In this document: positions 15,219-18,098 of the stretch, piece after piece
Layout of the letters: each line of letters starts with the position of its first letter
Numbering within the stretch: the first letter of the stretch is position 1
Assembly: GCA_017613995.1 (NCBI GenBank)
Contig: JAGACT010000074.1
Span: 1-18,098 of the forward strand
Origin: Eubacteriaceae bacterium
GTDB taxonomy: Bacteria; Bacillota; Clostridia; Eubacteriales; Anaerofustaceae
Reading direction: 5' to 3'
DNA: 18,098 nt
Made by a program: the position numbers and the translations under genes
The notes under the pieces: model-generated
Told to the model about the DNA's origin: nothing
Database searches by the model: none
Seen by the model: only the letters and a program-made list of their open reading frames with translations

Positions 15219-15290
15219 CGCAGGGGGCATTACGGGGGACATATCGCGCATAATTATTCCCGCAGGTGCCGAATAGATCCCCCCGGAGTG

Positions 15291-15296
15291 TATAAT
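15291..15296 (+). promoter_or_regulatory. -10 element for tilS, immediately ahead of the start codon
   Basis: A perfect TATAAT is followed by six bases (TACTGT) and then the tilS ATG at 15303. With normal spacing transcription would begin at or within a base or two of that ATG. No good -35 hexamer is seen at 16-18 bp. Confidence 0.6.
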
Positions 15297-15302
15297 TACT
15301 GT

Positions 15303-16703
15303 ATGGATAAGCTTACAGTCGGTTTCAGAAAGACCAGTGCATACGAAAAGGCGGCTTCCTTCTGCAGGGAAAGGGGCCTTCTTCCCCCTGGCTCCAGGGT
15401 CCTTTTGGCCCTGAGCGGAGGGGCGGACTCCGTTTTCGCCCTGATGTTTCTTCTCGCCCTCTCGGAAGAGGAGGACCTGCACGTCGGGGCGTTCCACCTA
15501 AACCACATGATCCGGGGGGAGGAGGCGGACCGGGACGAGAACTTCTGCCGTGAGCTCTGCGGCCGTCTGGGCGTCCCCTTCACCGCCGTCAGGCGGGATA
15601 TCCCGTCGGAGGCGAAGGCGGCCCTTCTCAGCGAGGAGAGCATGGGCAGGAAGGCCCGCTACGAATACATGGAGAGTGTCAGGGACCGCTTCGAGCGGGC
15701 GGTGACCGCCCACCACATGGACGACTGCGCCGAGAGCATCCTCATGCACATCATCCGGGGCAGCGGCCTCAGAGGCCTTGCCGGCATAAGCCCCCTGAGG
15801 GACGGCTGGATAGCCAGGCCCCTTGTGTGCCTCGGAAGGGACGAGATAGTATCTGCCCTGGAGAGCCTCGGTATTCAGTACGTCAATGATTCCACGAACG
15901 CCATGAGGGACTACTCCCGAAACCGCGTAAGGATGGACATCATGCCGCTGCTGGAGAGGGAGAACCCCCGCATCCGGGAGGCCCTGGTGAGGCTGTCGGA
16001 GACGGCGGGGGACTACCTGGAGAGCGCCCGCAGGGAAGCCCTGGCAGTGCCCCTCGGGCAGAGGGACGGCAGGGTGTGCTGTTCCTTCGAAGGTCTGCGC
16101 TCCCTCAGCGCCCCCGCCCGCTACGAGCTCGTGAGCAGCGCCGCATCCATGCTGGGACGGGGAAGGGACATCAGCCGCGCCAGCATCGAAGCGCTGGGAG
16201 AGATGATGGATTCCCCCTCCACAGCCTGGAAGATCTGCCTGTCGGGAGTCGTCTGCGAGAGGAGCTACTCCGACATGATTTTCGGCACCTCCATGCCCTC
16301 CGGGGAGGCCGCCGCCTTCCTGGAACCCCTCACGATCCCCGGCACGACCCGTCTGCCCGGGGGAGGGTGCCTGAGGTGCTCCTTCGTTCAAAAAATCGAA
16401 AAGAATCCCGGGGAAGGGATGGTAACGTTTATCGACTATGATAAAATAAAAGGACTTCCTCTGGCCCGCAGCCGCAGGGAAGCCGACTCCTTCACCCCGG
16501 TGGGGATGAAGGGCACGAAGAGCGTCAGGCGCTTCTTCATAGACAGGAAGCTGCCCCGGGATCAGAGGGCGCTCTATCCCCTCATCTGCGACGGGGAGGG
16601 GGTGGCTGCGATACCGGGCATGGCCTGCTCCGAGCGATGCAAAGTCACTGAGGGCACCGTCAGGGTGCTTCGCATAGAATATTCGGTTTCCGGGGAGGAC
16701 TGA
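15303..16703 (+). CDS. tilS: tRNA(Ile)-lysidine synthetase TilS
   Basis: Ligates lysine to C34 of the CAU-anticodon tRNA-Ile, using ATP, so the tRNA reads AUA; usually essential. It has 466 residues. The PP-loop motif SGGADS is at 38-43, followed by HLNHMIRGEEADRDE and HHMDDCAES of the N-type ATPase domain. The C-terminal domain has the TilS signature around SRREADSFTPVGMKGTK and RRFFIDRKLPRDQR. The ATG at 15303 is the only suitable start. The reading frame stays open upstream, but the in-frame GTG at 15288 has no ribosome binding site and lies upstream of the -10. GGAG at 15285-15288 is 14 bases from the ATG and also precedes the -10, so it would not be transcribed. A leaderless message is inferred. 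It is followed by hpt after 2 bp, the conserved tilS-hpt-ftsH order. Confidence 0.95.
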   Translation: MDKLTVGFRKTSAYEKAASFCRERGLLPPGSRVLLALSGGADSVFALMFLLALSEEEDLHVGAFHLNHMIRGEEADRDENFCRELCGRLGVPFTAVRRDIPSEAKAALLSEESMGRKARYEYMESVRDRFERAVTAHHMDDCAESILMHIIRGSGLRGLAGISPLRDGWIARPLVCLGRDEIVSALESLGIQYVNDSTNAMRDYSRNRVRMDIMPLLERENPRIREALVRLSETAGDYLESARREALAVPLGQRDGRVCCSFEGLRSLSAPARYELVSSAASMLGRGRDISRASIEALGEMMDSPSTAWKICLSGVVCERSYSDMIFGTSMPSGEAAAFLEPLTIPGTTRLPGGGCLRCSFVQKIEKNPGEGMVTFIDYDKIKGLPLARSRREADSFTPVGMKGTKSVRRFFIDRKLPRDQRALYPLICDGEGVAAIPGMACSERCKVTEGTVRVLRIEYSVSGED

Positions 16704-16705
16704 TC

Positions 16706-17248
16706 ATGAATAACGACATCAAAAAGATCCTCATAGAAGAAGACGCTCTGCGCGCGCGGATCCGCGAGCTCGGAGCCATCCTCACACAGGAGTACCGGGA
16801 CAGGAATCCCATAGTGCTGTGCGTGCTCAAGGGAGCCTTCATCTTCATGGCCGACCTGGTCAAGGAGATGGACTGCCCCGTGCAGATCGACTTCATGGCG
16901 GTGTCCAGCTATTCTGGCACCCGCACCAGCGGAGAGGTGAAGATAGTCAAGGACCTGGACGCTTCGCTGGAGGGCCGCGACATCCTGATCGTGGAGGACA
17001 TCCTGGACACGGGACTCACCTTGAGCTTTTTAAAGAAGAGCTTCGAGCACCGGGGCGCCAGGAGCATAAAGATCTGCACTCTGCTTCTGAAGGACCGCGC
17101 GGACCGCGCGGAATGCGACTACGTCACAGCGGACTACGTGGGCTTCACCGTGCCGGACGAGTTCGTGGTGGGCTACGGGCTGGACTATAACGAGCGCTAC
17201 CGCAACCTGCCCTACATCGGGGTGCTGAAGGAAGAGGTGTATTCCTGA
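16706..17248 (+). CDS. hpt: Hypoxanthine phosphoribosyltransferase
   Basis: Purine salvage enzyme converting hypoxanthine or guanine plus PRPP to IMP or GMP. It has 180 residues, normal length. Visible are VLKGAFIFMADL (40-51), the mobile loop SSYSGTRTSG (67-76), the PRPP motif LIVEDILDTGLTL (94-106, acidic pair E97-D98) and the C-terminal base-binding region DYVGFTVPDEFVVGYGLDYNERYRNLPYIGVL. A tandem 9-bp duplication GGACCGCGC (17092-17109) encodes DRADRA in a variable surface loop. The ATG at 16706 has GGGGAGGA at 16692-16699, inside the tilS end, with a 2-bp gap to the tilS stop. In Bacillota Hpt works alongside TilS and FtsH genetically, and in B. subtilis it has been linked to ftsH regulation. 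Confidence 0.96.
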   Translation: MNNDIKKILIEEDALRARIRELGAILTQEYRDRNPIVLCVLKGAFIFMADLVKEMDCPVQIDFMAVSSYSGTRTSGEVKIVKDLDASLEGRDILIVEDILDTGLTLSFLKKSFEHRGARSIKICTLLLKDRADRAECDYVTADYVGFTVPDEFVVGYGLDYNERYRNLPYIGVLKEEVYS

Positions 17249-17337
17249 TTAATCTTTCATTAAGTTGAAGAAAGGCTCTCGTGAAAAATCACCGCAGGTG
17301 ATACATTTAAAATAGATTTTCCCCAAGGAGAGAAACT
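17249..17337 (+). promoter_or_regulatory. hpt-ftsH intergenic region with hairpin ATCACC-GCA-GGTGAT
   Basis: This 89-bp AT-rich gap contains a perfect inverted repeat: ATCACC (17288-17293), loop GCA, GGTGAT (17297-17302). ACATTTAAAATAGATTTT follows, then the ftsH ribosome binding site AAGGAG (17325-17330). TTGAAG (17265-17270) resembles a -35 but has no matching -10 at 17 bp. TGATACATT (17299-17307) and TAAAAT (17308-17313) are possible -10 elements. The repeat could be an operator or a weak attenuator; neither is proven. Confidence 0.4.
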
Positions 17338-18098
17338 TTGAAAAGAAACCGCGGAATCGGAACGCTTTTGTTCTATATAGTCATCCTGGTGGGGGCGTAC
17401 GTCTTCATGATGAGCGCCTCCGGAGGAGGATTCTTCTCATCGTCTCCCGCAAAGCAGGAGATATCATTCAATGAGTTTTCCGACTACGTCGAGAACGGCA
17501 TGATCGACACCGTCGAGATCGCCATGGGCAAGAACAACGTGGCCTACGTGAAGGCCGTCCTGAAGAAGACCACCGCCGAGGGAGTGGGCATAGTGCTGCT
17601 TTACGCCCCCGCCGACAAGGTGAACGATCTTCTCATAAACTACGACACGGCGAATCCCGGAAAGATGGATATCGTATACGATACCCTCTCGGAGGAGAGC
17701 TGGTCGAGCATCCTCATGACGGTCATGACCTTCGTGGTCATCGGCTTCGTGGCGTTCTTCTTCATAACCCAGCAGAGCGGAGGCAACGGGAAGGTGATGA
17801 ACTTCGGCAAGAGCAAGGCCAGGATGTTCTCATCCTCCGACAAGTCGGTCACCTTCGAGGACGTGGCCGGAGCCGACGAGGAAAAGGCCGAGCTGGCCGA
17901 GATCGTGGACTTCCTCAAGCACCCGGAGCGCTATGAGAAGCTGGGGGCCCGCATCCCCAAGGGAGTGCTGCTGGTGGGAAGCCCCGGTACCGGAAAGACC
18001 CTTCTCGCAAGGGCCACCGCAGGAGAGGCGGGCGTGCCCTTCTTCACCATAAGCGGATCGGACTTCGTGGAGATGTTCGTGGGCGTGGGCGCGTCCCG
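17338..18098 (+). CDS. ftsH: ATP-dependent zinc metalloprotease FtsH (N-terminal part; 3' end outside window)
   Basis: Membrane-anchored AAA+ protease that degrades misfolded membrane proteins and regulators. The first 253 codons are present, up to the AAA module. The start is TTG at 17338 with AAGGAG 7 bases upstream; no better in-frame start lies nearby. It encodes KRNRGIGTLLFYIVILVG. Transmembrane segment 1 is at about 9-25, an extracytoplasmic FtsH domain follows (about 26-120, EISFNEFSDYVENGMIDTVEI), and transmembrane segment 2 is at about 123-144. The AAA region has VTFEDVAGADEEKAEL, Walker A GSPGTGKT (214-221) and SDFVEMFVGVGAS. Most FtsH proteins have GPPGTGKT; here Ser replaces the first Pro. 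The zinc HEXXH site lies beyond the window. It is third in the conserved tilS-hpt-ftsH order, but the 89-bp gap suggests partly separate control. Confidence 0.96.
   Translation, partial: MKRNRGIGTLLFYIVILVGAYVFMMSASGGGFFSSSPAKQEISFNEFSDYVENGMIDTVEIAMGKNNVAYVKAVLKKTTAEGVGIVLLYAPADKVNDLLINYDTANPGKMDIVYDTLSEESWSSILMTVMTFVVIGFVAFFFITQQSGGNGKVMNFGKSKARMFSSSDKSVTFEDVAGADEEKAELAEIVDFLKHPERYEKLGARIPKGVLLVGSPGTGKTLLARATAGEAGVPFFTISGSDFVEMFVGVGAS

Noticed and set aside
15123..15302. Upstream extension of tilS to an earlier ATG
   Set aside because: It would run through the divergent secA promoter and the tilS -10 element and add 60 residues absent from TilS proteins.
17092..17109. Tandem GGACCGCGC duplication in hpt as a functional repeat
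   Set aside because: Only two 9-bp copies in a variable surface loop, in frame (DRADRA); most simply a small local duplication with no sign of function.
17265..17293. TTGAAG as -35 of an ftsH promoter
   Set aside because: The hexamer 17 bp downstream is ATCACC, not a -10, so this is not a convincing promoter.
1..18098. CRISPR, prophage, insertion sequence, toxin-antitoxin or other defence system
   Set aside because: I found no spaced repeats, transposase or integrase motifs, terminal inverted repeats, or small paired genes. Every stretch above 300 bases is occupied by a recognised gene.

Overview
The window reads as chromosomal core DNA of a Gram-positive, GC-rich member of the Bacillota, most likely class Clostridia. 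The support is gene content and order: YggS-SepF-YlmH, secA-prfB, tilS-hpt-ftsH, a WalJ/YycJ-type hydrolase, SepF in place of a proteobacterial division set, AGGAGG-type ribosome binding sites, and TTG and GTG starts. A finer placement is not possible from the sequence alone. I see no tRNA, rRNA, CRISPR array, insertion sequence or phage gene.

Layout. (1) 1-3159, minus strand: lspA, uvrB and a THUMP-domain rRNA methyltransferase (cut by the window edge), tightly packed behind an extended -10 promoter. (2) 3234-9640, plus strand: a divergent promoter drives a membrane-anchored HlyD-like protein, then yggS, sepF, ylmH, an RluD-type pseudouridine synthase, murA and a WalJ-type metallo-beta-lactamase-fold hydrolase. 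An intrinsic-terminator-like hairpin sits directly before the ylmH ribosome binding site. (3) 9645-15151, minus strand: secA, prfB (with a +1 programmed frameshift) and a small NifX/NifB-domain protein with an N-terminal cysteine cluster form one cluster. A separately promoted patatin-like protein follows, converging on the WalJ-type gene. (4) 15291-18098, plus strand: tilS, hpt and the first 253 codons of ftsH, with tilS diverging from secA.

The genes fall into envelope growth and division (murA, sepF, walJ-type, lspA, secA, ftsH), translation and RNA modification (rlmL-like, ylmH, rluD-like, prfB, tilS), DNA repair (uvrB), and cofactor or purine homeostasis (yggS, hpt). Most of the window is therefore housekeeping.

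The least ordinary items are these. The patatin-fold protein has Phe at the position of the catalytic Ser, has lost its oxyanion glycines, and ends in a hydrophobic tail. The tilS ATG lies where transcription should begin, so the mRNA may be leaderless. The prfB frameshift site has its SD-like element three bases further from the slippery codon than in the classical site. A hairpin separates sepF from ylmH. A perfect inverted repeat carries both stop codons of a convergent gene pair.
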